Shown: positions 35,911 through 43,886, counted from the stretch's first letter. The stretch is DNA of 64,000 nucleotides from Sporolituus thermophilus DSM 23256 (GCF_900102435.1 NZ_FNBU01000003.1:62001-126000), one strand, 5' to 3'. Notes: a model not told the origin generated them from the letters alone. A program made the numbers and translations.

Positions 35911-36642
35911 ATGCTGAATATTTTACGCAAAATTATCTATACCGGCACGGTAACTGAAAACTGGGATGAGGCGCCTGTTCCGGCGAGGTTTCGCGGTGAA
36001 GTGGCGGTGGATACGGACCGGTGCGGACGGTGCGGTCACTGTGCCGCCGTTTGTCCAACCGGAGCCATTCGCCTGACGCAAGCGGCTTTAGCGGTGCGGC
36101 ATGAAGCCTGCATCTTTTGCGGGCGCTGTGTGGATGCCTGCGAACAGGCCGCCCTGCGGCACATGGCAAACGGCAACCTGGCTGTCTTTAGCGCCGCTAC
36201 CGGCATTGCCGGGGCCGGCCAGGCGCTGCGGGCCAAAATCCGCCGCGTCCTTGGCCGGTCGCTGGCTATCCGCCACGTCGATGTCGGGTCCTGCAACGCC
36301 TGTGACTGGGAAATGGTCGCCCTTACAAATCCGCTTTATGACTTGCAGCAATACGGTATAGATTTTGTGGCCTCGCCCCGGCATGCCGACATGTTGATGG
36401 TTACCGGCGTGGTGACGCGCAATCTTACGCAGGCGCTCTTAATGACTTACGAGGCGACGCCGGCGCCCAAACTGGTTATGGCGGTAGGCAGCTGCGCCGC
36501 CGGCGGGCAGACTTTTGGCCAAAGTTATGCTATCCGCGGCGGTGTCGATGCGCTGGTGCCGGTTGATATTTACGTGCCCGGTTGTCCGCCGCGGCCGCAG
36601 GCGCTGCTCCACGGTTTGCTGCTGGCCTTGGACCGGCTGTAA
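35911..36642 (+). CDS. Fused ferredoxin / [NiFe]-hydrogenase small subunit (HyfH-HyfI fusion)
   Basis: The 243-residue protein joins two subunits that are separate in E. coli Hyf. The N-terminal half has two [4Fe-4S] motifs (Cys38-41-44-48 and Cys67-70-73-77), as in HyfH. The C-terminal half is the NuoB-like small subunit HyfI, with proximal-cluster cysteines Cys128, Cys131 (SCNAC), Cys195 (GSCAAGG) and Cys225 (PGCPPRP). Fusion fixes the electron path from the ferredoxin domain to the proximal cluster. GGAGGGTAGCCCC precedes the ATG. It is the last gene of the operon. Confidence 0.9.
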   Translation: MLNILRKIIYTGTVTENWDEAPVPARFRGEVAVDTDRCGRCGHCAAVCPTGAIRLTQAALAVRHEACIFCGRCVDACEQAALRHMANGNLAVFSAATGIAGAGQALRAKIRRVLGRSLAIRHVDVGSCNACDWEMVALTNPLYDLQQYGIDFVASPRHADMLMVTGVVTRNLTQALLMTYEATPAPKLVMAVGSCAAGGQTFGQSYAIRGGVDALVPVDIYVPGCPPRPQALLHGLLLALDRL

Positions 36643-36670
36643 GGCAAAAAAATTTATGACGACTCTTTTG

Positions 36671-36742
36671 AACCGCAGAGCACGCGGAAAGTGAGATATT
36701 CATCGCGCCAGAGATGATTATCTCTCCGTGAACTCTGTGGTT
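36671..36742. repeat. Palindromic intergenic repeat, copy 2; may terminate the hyf transcript
   Basis: Begins AACCGCAGAG, ends CTCTGTGGTT and continues into TTTTTT. The core GATATTCATCG...TTATCTCTC is shared with copy 3 at 37478-37548. The two copies flank the second carbonic anhydrase gene. The hairpin plus T-run could serve as the hyf terminator. The rest of the 36643-36888 gap is AT-rich with no gene. Confidence 0.7.
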
Positions 36743-36888
36743 TTTTGTTAATATTGAACATATTTAACATATTTTTAGATGCCGTTTTTCCTCAAGGATA
36801 AAAGTATTTTTCCAACTTTTGGTGAATATATTTTGATATACAACTTTAGCCGCACCCATGACAAAACCAGCATAGCGGGAGGCGAATT

Positions 36889-37455
36889 ATGACGTTACTG
36901 GAACAAATATTGGCGGTAAACCAATCTTTTGTTCAAAACGTATCGGAAGAATTTAAACAAACGGCGCCCAAGGTTGGCAAGTTTCCGAAAAAGAAATTGG
37001 CCATATTTACCTGCATGGATACGCGGCTTGTTGATTTTTTAGAACCGGCGCTTGGCATCAAAAGGGAGGAAGCGGTAGTTATCAAAAACGCCGGCAATTC
37101 TATTACCGGCAGCTTTGAGGCTACAATCAGAAGCCTTGTAATCGCCATCTTTGAACTTGATATTAAGGAGATCATGGTAATAGGCCATGAAGATTGCGGT
37201 GTTGCTCATTCTACTTCGCAGGCAATTATCGAAAAAATGTTGCGCAGGGGCATATCACATGACGCAATTAAGATGGTGAAGGAGGATTTCGAGCTATGGC
37301 TGGATAATTTCCACCGCCCCCACGAGAACGTAAAGCAAGTAGTTGAAAGAATAAAAAACAACCCGTTGATTCCGCCCGATATTCCTGTGCATGGCCTGCT
37401 TTTTGAGCCGAATACCGGGGAATTATCCGTACTGGTCAATGGCTATGAGCGCTGA
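36889..37455 (+). CDS. Beta-class carbonic anhydrase, copy 2
   Basis: This 188-residue paralog matches copy 1 (26787) at 174 of 188 residues, with the same zinc-site motifs (CMDTRL and GHEDCG). Most replacements are conservative (R/K, D/E, I/V). The shared upstream GGAGGCGAATT shows that the duplicated unit included the ribosome-binding site. It stands alone between two palindromic repeats behind the hydrogenase operon. Function should be the same as copy 1, perhaps under a different promoter. Confidence 0.9.
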   Translation: MTLLEQILAVNQSFVQNVSEEFKQTAPKVGKFPKKKLAIFTCMDTRLVDFLEPALGIKREEAVVIKNAGNSITGSFEATIRSLVIAIFELDIKEIMVIGHEDCGVAHSTSQAIIEKMLRRGISHDAIKMVKEDFELWLDNFHRPHENVKQVVERIKNNPLIPPDIPVHGLLFEPNTGELSVLVNGYER

Positions 37456-37477
37456 ACTGAAAATGTTGCGGTCTTTT

Positions 37478-37548
37478 AGCCGCAGAGGACGCGAAGGGCG
37501 CGATATTCATCGTGCCAGGGATAATTATCTCTCTGTTCCTCTGTGGTT
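37478..37548. repeat. Palindromic intergenic repeat, copy 3
   Basis: Begins AGCCGCAGAGGACGCG and ends CTCTGTGGTTT. The core matches copy 2 closely (GATATTCATCGTGCCAG...ATTATCTCTC). It starts 22 bases after the carbonic anhydrase stop and can fold into a long hairpin. Confidence 0.7.
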
Positions 37549-37685
37549 TATTGTTGTCACAAGGGTGGTTATTGCATGGGGACTTTTTTTTAGGTTGACC
37601 CCACAAAGCAGGAATTAATCTTTTTGCATATAAATACATAAATAATGAATGCTTTATCAGGCTGTCACGAGAGGGGATAGACAAA

Positions 37686-38099
37686 ATGAAAATCAAACGG
37701 GTGGATGTGACGATAAGTACGAACAAAATGCAAGAATCGAAGGAGTTTTACCAAAAATATTTTAATTTCAAGCTGGTTTACGAATCGCCATGGTATATTG
37801 AGCTGGTATCGCCCCAGATGCCAACTACCGGGATCAGTTTTACCCTGCCGCAGCGGGAAGCAGGCGAGTTTTTTAGCGGCAAGGGGATTATTATTTCTTA
37901 TGAAGTGGATGATGTCGATGCCGAGTATCGCCGGTTGAAAGACGCAGGGCTGGACATTCGCCAGGAAGTGCAGGATAAGCCGTGGGGCGAGCGCAGTTTT
38001 GTCGTCGACGACCCGAACGGGGTGCATCTGTATATTTATCAGACGATTGAGCCGACGCCGGAGTACAAGGCGTTGTATGAGGCATTTAAGACGGAATAA
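37686..38099 (+). CDS. VOC-family (glyoxalase/dioxygenase fold) protein
   Basis: This 137-residue single-domain protein has the paired beta-alpha-beta-beta-beta modules of the vicinal oxygen chelate superfamily: RVDVTISTNKMQESKEFYQKYFNFKLVYESPWYIEL in the first half, and SYEVDDVDAEYRRLKDAGLDIRQEVQDKPWGERSFVVDDPNGVHLYIY in the second. The C-terminal DPNG loop is typical. Only one clear metal-ligand-like position (His in NGVHLYIY) is visible, so enzymatic versus binding function (for example antibiotic sequestration) cannot be decided. GAGGGGATAGACAAA precedes the ATG. The gene appears to be monocistronic. Confidence 0.82.
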   Translation: MKIKRVDVTISTNKMQESKEFYQKYFNFKLVYESPWYIELVSPQMPTTGISFTLPQREAGEFFSGKGIIISYEVDDVDAEYRRLKDAGLDIRQEVQDKPWGERSFVVDDPNGVHLYIYQTIEPTPEYKALYEAFKTE

Positions 38100-38182
38100 C
38101 CGTGCTAAGTCTTGCCGCTGCGATTCAATTTAATATCGACAGCACTTTCAGGACAATAATCGGTAAGCATAACGCGCTTCTA

Positions 38183-38211
38183 TTGTAATTGCTGGTGCCC
38201 TATGCTATAAT
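38183..38211 (+). promoter_or_regulatory. Promoter of the preQ1 riboswitch-queF unit
   Basis: TTGTAA (38183-38188), 17 bases, TATAAT (38206-38211), with TGC immediately before the -10. It lies about 20 bases upstream of the aptamer. Confidence 0.8.
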
Positions 38212-38229
38212 AGGCGTGACAATTGGATA

Positions 38230-38323
38230 AGACAGTTCGCAACCCCATCCTGTCTATAAACAAAACTAGGGACTGGCTGCAATGGTGTAATGCAGCATGT
38301 TTAGGGGCGTAAGCCCTTTTTTT
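38230..38323 (+). promoter_or_regulatory. PreQ1-I riboswitch with terminator, controlling queF
   Basis: The aptamer spans 38230-38270: stem AGACAG/CTGTCT, loop TTCGCAACCCCAT, then the A-rich tail ATAAACAAAACTAGG that forms the pseudoknot of class I preQ1 riboswitches. A GCTGCA/TGCAGC hairpin (38275-38295) follows. A terminator comes next (GGGC-GTAA-GCCC then seven T, 38305-38323). Binding of preQ1 should favour termination and lower queF expression, as known for the class. Confidence 0.88.
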
Positions 38324-38381
38324 GTTGCCCTAATATCCGCAAGGGAAAAATAAGTAAGCCTTAATAAAAGGAGGTAATTTT

Positions 38382-38879
38382 ATGGCGGGAAGAAATGAAC
38401 GCGAACTAAGCGGCGTGACGCTGCTTGGCAGTCAGGAGACGACGTACAAATACCAGTATGACCCTTCCATTCTTGAAGCGTTCGTAAATAAGCATCCCGA
38501 AAATGATTATTTTGTTAAGTTCAACTGTCCGGAATTTACCAGTATCTGCCCCAAGACGGGTCAGCCCGATTTCGCCACTATTTACATTTCCTATGTGCCG
38601 GACAAACTGCTGGTGGAAAGCAAATCGTTAAAACTCTACCTGATGAGCTTTCGCAATCATGGCGATTTCCACGAGGACTGCGTCAATATTATTATGAAAG
38701 ACCTGATCCGCCTGCTTGATCCCAAGTACATCGAGGTGTGGGGCAAGTTCACGCCCCGCGGTGGCATCTCCATCGATCCGTACTGCAACTATGGCAAGCC
38801 GGGCACCAAATGGGAGCAGGTGGCGGAAAAACGCCTGTTTTACCATGATATGTATCCGGAAAAAGTGGACAACCGTTGA
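38382..38879 (+). CDS. queF: NADPH-dependent 7-cyano-7-deazaguanine reductase QueF
   Basis: QueF reduces preQ0 to preQ1 in queuosine biosynthesis. This 165-residue protein is the short unimodular type. It has the nucleophilic cysteine in [15 protein letters not shown] (about Cys56) and the NADPH/QueF motif [21 protein letters not shown] (about 78-98). AAAAGGAGGTAATTTT precedes the ATG. It is expressed from the preQ1-controlled promoter upstream. No other queuosine gene is adjacent; a QueG-like gene lies 28 kb away. Confidence 0.97.
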   Translation: MAGRNERELSGVTLLGSQETTYKYQYDPSILEAFVNKHPENDYFVKFNCPEFTSICPKTGQPDFATIYISYVPDKLLVESKSLKLYLMSFRNHGDFHEDCVNIIMKDLIRLLDPKYIEVWGKFTPRGGISIDPYCNYGKPGTKWEQVAEKRLFYHDMYPEKVDNR

Positions 38880-38897
38880 TATGATAAAAAACCAAAA

Positions 38898-38926
38898 AGG
38901 CCCCTTCGGCTTAGCCGGAGGGGCCT
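38898..38926 (-). terminator. Hairpin terminator between queF and the convergent CmpB-like gene
   Basis: AGGCCCC..CGGC / GCCG..GGGGCCT, with an A-run on the left that becomes TTTTT on the minus strand. It serves the minus-strand gene best and could stop queF transcripts less efficiently. Confidence 0.7.
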
Positions 38927-38940
38927 CGGCATGTGTGCGC

Positions 38941-39342
38941 TCATAATATTTTCATGCGGCGCAGCCGGTCGTGGACTTTCTCAAACAGCAGGCCCACGCC
39001 AAACCAGACGGGGGCGTAGTCCAGGCGGATAAGCCCGTCTATCTGCCAGCGGGCATGGGAATAGTCCCAGGGGCTGACGCCGGTCAGGAAGCGGAGCAGC
39101 CAGCCGCTGGCGTATTCCACGGCGAAGAACAGCACCATCCATACCAGGCCGCGCAAAGTAATTGGCCAGGCGCGGATGCGGTCATGGACCGGTTCAAACA
39201 GCACCGCCAGCCCATAGATGGGAAACATCCACAGATAGGTTTTGGCCGTTAGGCGGACATCGCCGGACAGGAGCGAGCCCAGTCCGGTCCACAAAACTTC
39301 CAGGCACCACCCCAGGGCGCCGTACACGAAAAACCTGTACAT
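38941..39342 (-). CDS. CmpB-family membrane protein (putative ABC-transporter type IV)
   Basis: The 133-residue membrane protein has about four hydrophobic segments and matches the CmpB Pfam family: FFVYGALGWCLEVLWTGLGSL at the start, WMFPIYGLAVLFEPVHDRIR, VEYASGWLLRFLTGVSPWDYSH and VWFGVGLLFEKVHDRL. The family is annotated as a putative transporter without direct evidence. An in-frame TTG at 39405 would add 21 basic residues and overlap the preceding gene, but it has no ribosome-binding site. ATG 39342 fits the usual family start better, although its own site is weak. Confidence 0.72.
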   Translation of the reverse strand: MYRFFVYGALGWCLEVLWTGLGSLLSGDVRLTAKTYLWMFPIYGLAVLFEPVHDRIRAWPITLRGLVWMVLFFAVEYASGWLLRFLTGVSPWDYSHARWQIDGLIRLDYAPVWFGVGLLFEKVHDRLRRMKIL

Positions 39343-39397
39343 GGCCCTAGTGTGTGCCGGAAAGAGGCGCGCTATGTTATGCTGCCTTCTGGCAATT

Positions 39398-40372
39398 TTA
39401 AGCAACGATCACGCTGCCCGACCACTTACCGCATTTATCGCCCCAAATGGCGATGGTCTGTTTGTTCATCATTACCTTCACGACTTCGCACATATTGGCG
39501 CAGCCGTTGCAGATGAAACTGGTAGGGGCAAACTCCACTTTCAGGGCGGCTGCGCCCCGGTAGGCCGTGGGCCGGCCGGTGGCGGCAATATGCTCGCGGG
39601 CCAGGATGGCGGCGCCGATGGCGCCCATTACGTTGTAATATTTCGGAATAATGATGGGGTGGCCCATTTCCTGCTCGAAGGCGGCGACAATGCCCTTGTT
39701 GGCGGCCACGCCGCCCTGAAAGACGTAGGGTGGCTCAAGGTCGCGGCCGCGCCCCAGATTGTTGATGTAATTGCGGACCAGAGCTTCACACAGGCCGCGG
39801 ACAATCTCCGACTTGGAAAAGCCGTACTGCTGCTTGGCAATCATGTCCGATTCGGCGAAAACGGTGCAACGGCCGGCGATGCGCACGCTTTTGGTTGCTC
39901 TTAGCGCCAGGTCGCCGAACTCGCTGATGGGGATCTTCAGCCGCTCGGCCTGGTGGTCGAGGAAGGAACCGGTACCGGCGGCGCAGATAGTGTTCATGGC
40001 AAAATCAACTACCATCTGGTTGCGGATAATAATAATTTTTGAGTCTTGTCCGCCGATTTCAAAAATGGTGCGCACCTCAGGATGGTAGGTTACGGTGGCC
40101 GTAGCATGGGCGGTTATTTCGTTTTTGACAATATCGGCGCCCAGCAGGAGGCCGGCGAGCTGACGGCCGCTGCCGGTAGTGCCGACGCCGCCGATACGAT
40201 AGTCGCCGGCTGATTTCATCATTAGCGACAACGCTTCTTTGAGCGATAGCAGCGGCTGGCCTTCGGTACGGGTATAAGACGAGTATACTACTTCATTGTC
40301 GGCATCTATCAGTACCACATTAATGCTGACAGAGCCGACGTCAACGCCGAGAAATACCTCTTTGCTCACCAT
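39398..40372 (-). CDS. Acyl-CoA dehydratase activase (BadF/BcrA/HgdC ATPase family)
   Basis: This 324-residue ATPase has the ASKHA fold: GVDVGSVSINVVLID (phosphate loop 1), TTGSGRQLAG, EIGGQDSKII and FQGGVAANKGIV. The cysteines that hold the bridging [4Fe-4S] cluster of HgdC-type activators are present in NTICAAGTGSF and IAGRCTVFAESDMI. Extra cysteines (CNGCANMC) lie at the C-terminus. Such proteins inject a high-energy electron into 2-hydroxyacyl-CoA dehydratases or related reductases, driven by ATP. It is the last gene of a three-gene operon with two DUF2229-type proteins. A standard HgdA/HgdB dehydratase pair is not present. Confidence 0.88.
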   Translation of the reverse strand: MVSKEVFLGVDVGSVSINVVLIDADNEVVYSSYTRTEGQPLLSLKEALSLMMKSAGDYRIGGVGTTGSGRQLAGLLLGADIVKNEITAHATATVTYHPEVRTIFEIGGQDSKIIIIRNQMVVDFAMNTICAAGTGSFLDHQAERLKIPISEFGDLALRATKSVRIAGRCTVFAESDMIAKQQYGFSKSEIVRGLCEALVRNYINNLGRGRDLEPPYVFQGGVAANKGIVAAFEQEMGHPIIIPKYYNVMGAIGAAILAREHIAATGRPTAYRGAAALKVEFAPTSFICNGCANMCEVVKVMMNKQTIAIWGDKCGKWSGSVIVA

Positions 40373-40381
40373 ATTCCCTCC

Positions 40382-41488
40382 CTAGGATGGTTTTGCGCTG
40401 CCGGCACGCAGTTTTTTGGTATTACGAACCAGGTCAATAAAGGCTTCAATGCGCGTATGGTTATTAGCCAGGCCGCGCTGTTCATCCAGGGCGATGGACA
40501 GGATGGGGATGCCCAGGTCTTTGGAAACGCGGGGGATGATGCTCTGCGTTACCAATTCCGGCAGGCAGGCGAAGGGCATGAGATGAATAATGCCATCGGC
40601 ACCCTGTTCCCGGAAAGCGATCATGTGGGCGATGTTTTCCTTGTCGTGGCCGCCGAGACCAATTTTGAGGTATGGCGTGGCCCGGTCGAGAATGGAGTAG
40701 ACGTAAGAAGTTCTCCACGGAATGAAATGCAGCTTATGGTCCAGCCAGTGGGATACATACTGTGAGTTAAGCACCTCCACGCCCAGCGCGGCGAGAAACT
40801 CCTCGAGTTCCATATTGGCATGGCCTTCCATGGCCACATAGATTTCACCGACGATACCGATGCGTACTGTCCGGGCGGGGTCGGCGGCTACGCGGGGCAC
40901 GGCGGCGATCCAATCGCCGGCCGCCCGTTCCAGCTCGGCCACTTCCCGGCGGGATGAGCAGTGGTAAAACTTTTCCTGAATTTCGTCCCACAAGCGGGCA
41001 AAGGCGCCGCGCTGCTGCTCATAGGGGCGCAGCAGCCGGATGCGGGCCTGCAGCCGGTCGAGGGCGGCAATTATGGCATAGCAGAGACGGATGGCCTTGA
41101 TTAGGTATGCCCAGGAATAACTGCCCTTAAGTTCGCTGAGTTGGGCGAGAAAGGCCCGGGGATGGAGTTTGAAGGAATCAAAAACATAGAAGGGGACGTT
41201 CCAGCCTAAACTTTTGAGGATGCGCCGGTGAACTTCGGCGTAGAAACCGGCGCGGCAGGAACCGTCGCCGCCGGTCGTTACCACGCCCTCGGCGCCCCGC
41301 TCCATCGCCTCAATATAAGTGCCCATGACGCATTTAAAGGGGAAACAGAGAAACTCAGGGCTGTACTTTGTCCCTAAGTCAAAGGTGCGCTGAGTGGGTT
41401 TTAGCGGCATAACGACTTCGTGGCCGAACATTTCCAGCAGCTTTTTATAGACCAGGATTGGCCCCATATAGGGAAAGGTCAGCTTCAT
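40382..41488 (-). CDS. Acyl-CoA dehydratase activase-related protein (DUF2229/HgdB-like), larger paralog
   Basis: The 368-residue protein belongs to the group found with or fused to HgdC-type activases. Conserved features include FPYMGPILVYKKLLEMFGHEV near the start, SPEFLCFPFKCVMGTYIEAMERGAEGVVTTGGDGSCRAGFYAEVH (three cysteines, possible Fe-S ligands), and HLMPFACLPELVTQSIIPRV with a further cysteine near 310. A 2-hydroxyglutaryl-CoA dehydratase-like fold with an electron-accepting cluster is plausible. Substrate unknown. It lies 9 bases upstream of the activase gene in the transcript. Confidence 0.75.
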   Translation of the reverse strand: MKLTFPYMGPILVYKKLLEMFGHEVVMPLKPTQRTFDLGTKYSPEFLCFPFKCVMGTYIEAMERGAEGVVTTGGDGSCRAGFYAEVHRRILKSLGWNVPFYVFDSFKLHPRAFLAQLSELKGSYSWAYLIKAIRLCYAIIAALDRLQARIRLLRPYEQQRGAFARLWDEIQEKFYHCSSRREVAELERAAGDWIAAVPRVAADPARTVRIGIVGEIYVAMEGHANMELEEFLAALGVEVLNSQYVSHWLDHKLHFIPWRTSYVYSILDRATPYLKIGLGGHDKENIAHMIAFREQGADGIIHLMPFACLPELVTQSIIPRVSKDLGIPILSIALDEQRGLANNHTRIEAFIDLVRNTKKLRAGSAKPS

Positions 41489-41493
41489 GGCGG

Positions 41494-42483
41494 CTACCTC
41501 GCTTGGCGGATAAGCATTTTTTTGCGGCGGAGCATATCGACAAAAGCCTCGATCCGCGTGTTCAAGTGGGCCTCTCCGCTATGCTCGTCAACCCGAATGG
41601 TCATGAAGGCCTTTTCTTTCTCCAGCGCGATGAGGTCCAGCATTTTTCCGAGCATAGAATCGGGCCCGCAGCCGAAGGCGGTGATATGGATGACGCCGTC
41701 AATGCGCGGGTCATCGAAAAAGTCATAGCCTGTGCCAAGCAGCTTGTTGGTGAACGTCCACGGCATGGTCTTGCGCAATGGGCGCAGGTTTTCGGTAACG
41801 GTATAATCGTCCAGCATTTCAAAGGTGACGACATTGGCGCCGGCGGCGCGCAATTTACCGATGATATCCATGCCGATGAACTTGTCATAAATATTGTACA
41901 CATAGCCTAAAAGGCCAATGGTGAGCGGGCGGGACGGCGGCGGGGACGCGCTTGCCGGTCCGCTCTCCAGGCGGGCCAGGGCTTCTTCGATTGTGCAGCC
42001 CTGCAGATGGTAGCGGCGAAAGACTGTCCATTTGCTTATCGCCGCAGCCAGCGCTTTTTTGACCACGCCGGAGCTTACGCCAAGGGGACGGGCGAAAGCG
42101 GCATAGTCGCCAAAGTCTTCGATCGTTTCCCGGCGGCAGCAGATATCGGGGGCAAGCATGCGCTCCGCTAGTTCCGGCAGGATATGCCGCATCATGTCGG
42201 GCAGGCCCAAAAATTTAGGACAGAAGAATTTATGTTTTTCCACCGAAACCATGCGGGGGATGAATATGTAATCCACACCGGTATTTAGCAGGCTTGCCAC
42301 ATGGCCGCAGAAGATTTTCAGCGGCAGGCAGATTTCCGCAACCGAGTACTTTACGCCGAGGTCGACGATTTCCTTGGTGGTCGGTCCCGATAATACCGCT
42401 TCGCAGCCCAGGTTGGTAAACAGGTTTTGCCACAGGGGATTGTAATAGTAATAAAGGAGGGCGCGTGGCAGTCCGATTTTCAT
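41494..42483 (-). CDS. Acyl-CoA dehydratase activase-related protein (DUF2229/HgdB-like), smaller paralog
   Basis: This 329-residue protein is related to its neighbour at 40382. It has the family start KIGLPRALLYYYYNPLWQNLFTNLGCEAV, a cysteine-containing YSVAEICLPLKIFCGHVASLL stretch and a C-terminal HITAFGCGPDSMLGKMLDL segment equivalent to HLMPFACLPEL. Three cysteines in comparable places suggest a shared Fe-S cluster or a heterodimer of the two proteins, as with HgdA/HgdB. GAGGTATGCC precedes the ATG. It is the first well-supported gene of the operon. Confidence 0.75.
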   Translation of the reverse strand: MKIGLPRALLYYYYNPLWQNLFTNLGCEAVLSGPTTKEIVDLGVKYSVAEICLPLKIFCGHVASLLNTGVDYIFIPRMVSVEKHKFFCPKFLGLPDMMRHILPELAERMLAPDICCRRETIEDFGDYAAFARPLGVSSGVVKKALAAAISKWTVFRRYHLQGCTIEEALARLESGPASASPPPSRPLTIGLLGYVYNIYDKFIGMDIIGKLRAAGANVVTFEMLDDYTVTENLRPLRKTMPWTFTNKLLGTGYDFFDDPRIDGVIHITAFGCGPDSMLGKMLDLIALEKEKAFMTIRVDEHSGEAHLNTRIEAFVDMLRRKKMLIRQAR

Positions 42484-42538
42484 GGCATACCTCGGTGAGC
42501 ATCGCCGGACTTGTTTCTTCCGTAGCCGGCATGCCGAA

Positions 42539-42598
42539 TTAAAGGCAGGATGGAAAAATCATTCTGTAAAAACTTATGTTTTCCGTCCGGGGATTCAT
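42539..42598 (-). CDS. Possible 19-codon leader ORF upstream of the activase operon
   Basis: An ATG at 42598 has a consensus AAGGAGG directly upstream and opens a 19-codon frame (MNPRTENISFYRMIFPSCL) ending at 42539, 56 bases before the next gene. No homolog is recognised. It may be a leader peptide or chance. The rest of the 42484-42857 gap is a divergent control region for this operon and the aldo/keto reductase. Confidence 0.3.
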   Translation of the reverse strand: MNPRTENISFYRMIFPSCL

Positions 42599-42857
42599 TC
42601 CTCCTTTCTATTTGTGTTTTTTTTGACATTTCCGACATAAATCCTGCTGTAGTGATGTAAGGCCGGTGCAAAGTACCGGTTAGTGGTTGCCGCGGTATCG
42701 TGACTATAGGGCGGCAGGGGACAATTCGCTTTATAAAATAGAAAGGTTATGATAATGGAAAGGTTACGCTGCAGGAGAGACAAGCCTGCCTGGCGAACAA
42801 TTGCAAAAAGGTTTCTGCTGGTAACAGTTAGGCGAAAAGCTAAAGGAGGACAGGCGC

Positions 42858-43886
42858 ATGGAATATCGCATTTTGGGCAAAACAGGGCTGAAAGTGTCGG
42901 AGGTTGGGTTTGGCGGTATTCCCATTCTCCGACTGAGTACCGATGAAGCGGTGCGGGTGCTGCGGCATGCTTATAACCGGGGTGTTAATTTTTACGACAC
43001 GGCCAACGCGTATAAAGACAGTGAAGAAAAAATCGGCAAGGCATTTCGGGGTATGCGTGACAAGGTCATCTTTGCCACCAAGACCCAAAAGCGGGATGCC
43101 GCCGGCGCCGCCGAGCATCTCGACAACAGCCTGCGCATGCTCCAGACCGACTATATCGACATTTATCAGCTCCATCAGGTGTCGCAGGAAAAAGATTGGC
43201 AGGCCATCACCGCTCCCGGTGGCGCGCTGGAAACCATTGTCAGGGCGAAGGAACAAGGAAAAGTCCGCCATATCGGGGTTACCTCGCATAACCTGGCGAT
43301 GGCGGTTAAGTTGGTTAAGACCGGGCTGTTTGAAACTGTCCAGTTTCCGTTTAATTTTATTGAAACGGCCGCGGCGGAAGAGCTGTTCCCGGTGGCACGC
43401 CAGCTCAATCTCGGCATTATTGCCATGAAGCCCTTTGCCGGCGGCGTGATCGACAACGCGCGCATTGCGTTTAAGTTTTTGCGCCAGTACCCTGATGTTG
43501 TGCCAATCCCCGGGTTTGAAACCGTCGCAGGAGTGGATGAGATTTTAGGCTTTTATGAAACGCCAAATCAGGTAGATTCTGACGATCTGGCGCTGATGGA
43601 GCGTTATCGGGACGAACTGGGACGGCAGTTCTGCCGGCGCTGCGAGTACTGTCAGCCGTGCCCGCACGGCGTAATGATCACCATGGCGATGGGCTATCGC
43701 GTGGTCGCCCACCGCATGTCGCCGGCGGTAGCTGTGGGCAATCTGAAAAAGGTCATGGCCACGGTGCCGCAGTGCGTCGAGTGCGGCGTGTGTATGACGC
43801 GCTGCCCCTATAATCTGCCCATCCCTGAAATCCTGAAAAAGCACTATGCCATGTATGAACAGCACCGGGCTGAGCTCGGCAAGTAA
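42858..43886 (+). CDS. Aldo/keto reductase with C-terminal [4Fe-4S] ferredoxin domain
   Basis: The 342-residue protein joins an aldo/keto reductase barrel to a two-cluster ferredoxin tail. The barrel has the catalytic Asp and Tyr (FYDTANAYKDSEEKIGKAF), Lys (VIFATKTQKR) and His (YIDIYQLHQV). The tail has CRRCEYCQPCP and CVECGVCMTRCP motifs. This architecture is common in anaerobes and suggests ferredoxin-linked instead of purely NADPH-linked reduction. The substrate is unknown. AAAGGAGGACAGGCGC precedes the ATG. It is divergent from the activase operon. Confidence 0.88.
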   Translation: MEYRILGKTGLKVSEVGFGGIPILRLSTDEAVRVLRHAYNRGVNFYDTANAYKDSEEKIGKAFRGMRDKVIFATKTQKRDAAGAAEHLDNSLRMLQTDYIDIYQLHQVSQEKDWQAITAPGGALETIVRAKEQGKVRHIGVTSHNLAMAVKLVKTGLFETVQFPFNFIETAAAEELFPVARQLNLGIIAMKPFAGGVIDNARIAFKFLRQYPDVVPIPGFETVAGVDEILGFYETPNQVDSDDLALMERYRDELGRQFCRRCEYCQPCPHGVMITMAMGYRVVAHRMSPAVAVGNLKKVMATVPQCVECGVCMTRCPYNLPIPEILKKHYAMYEQHRAELGK

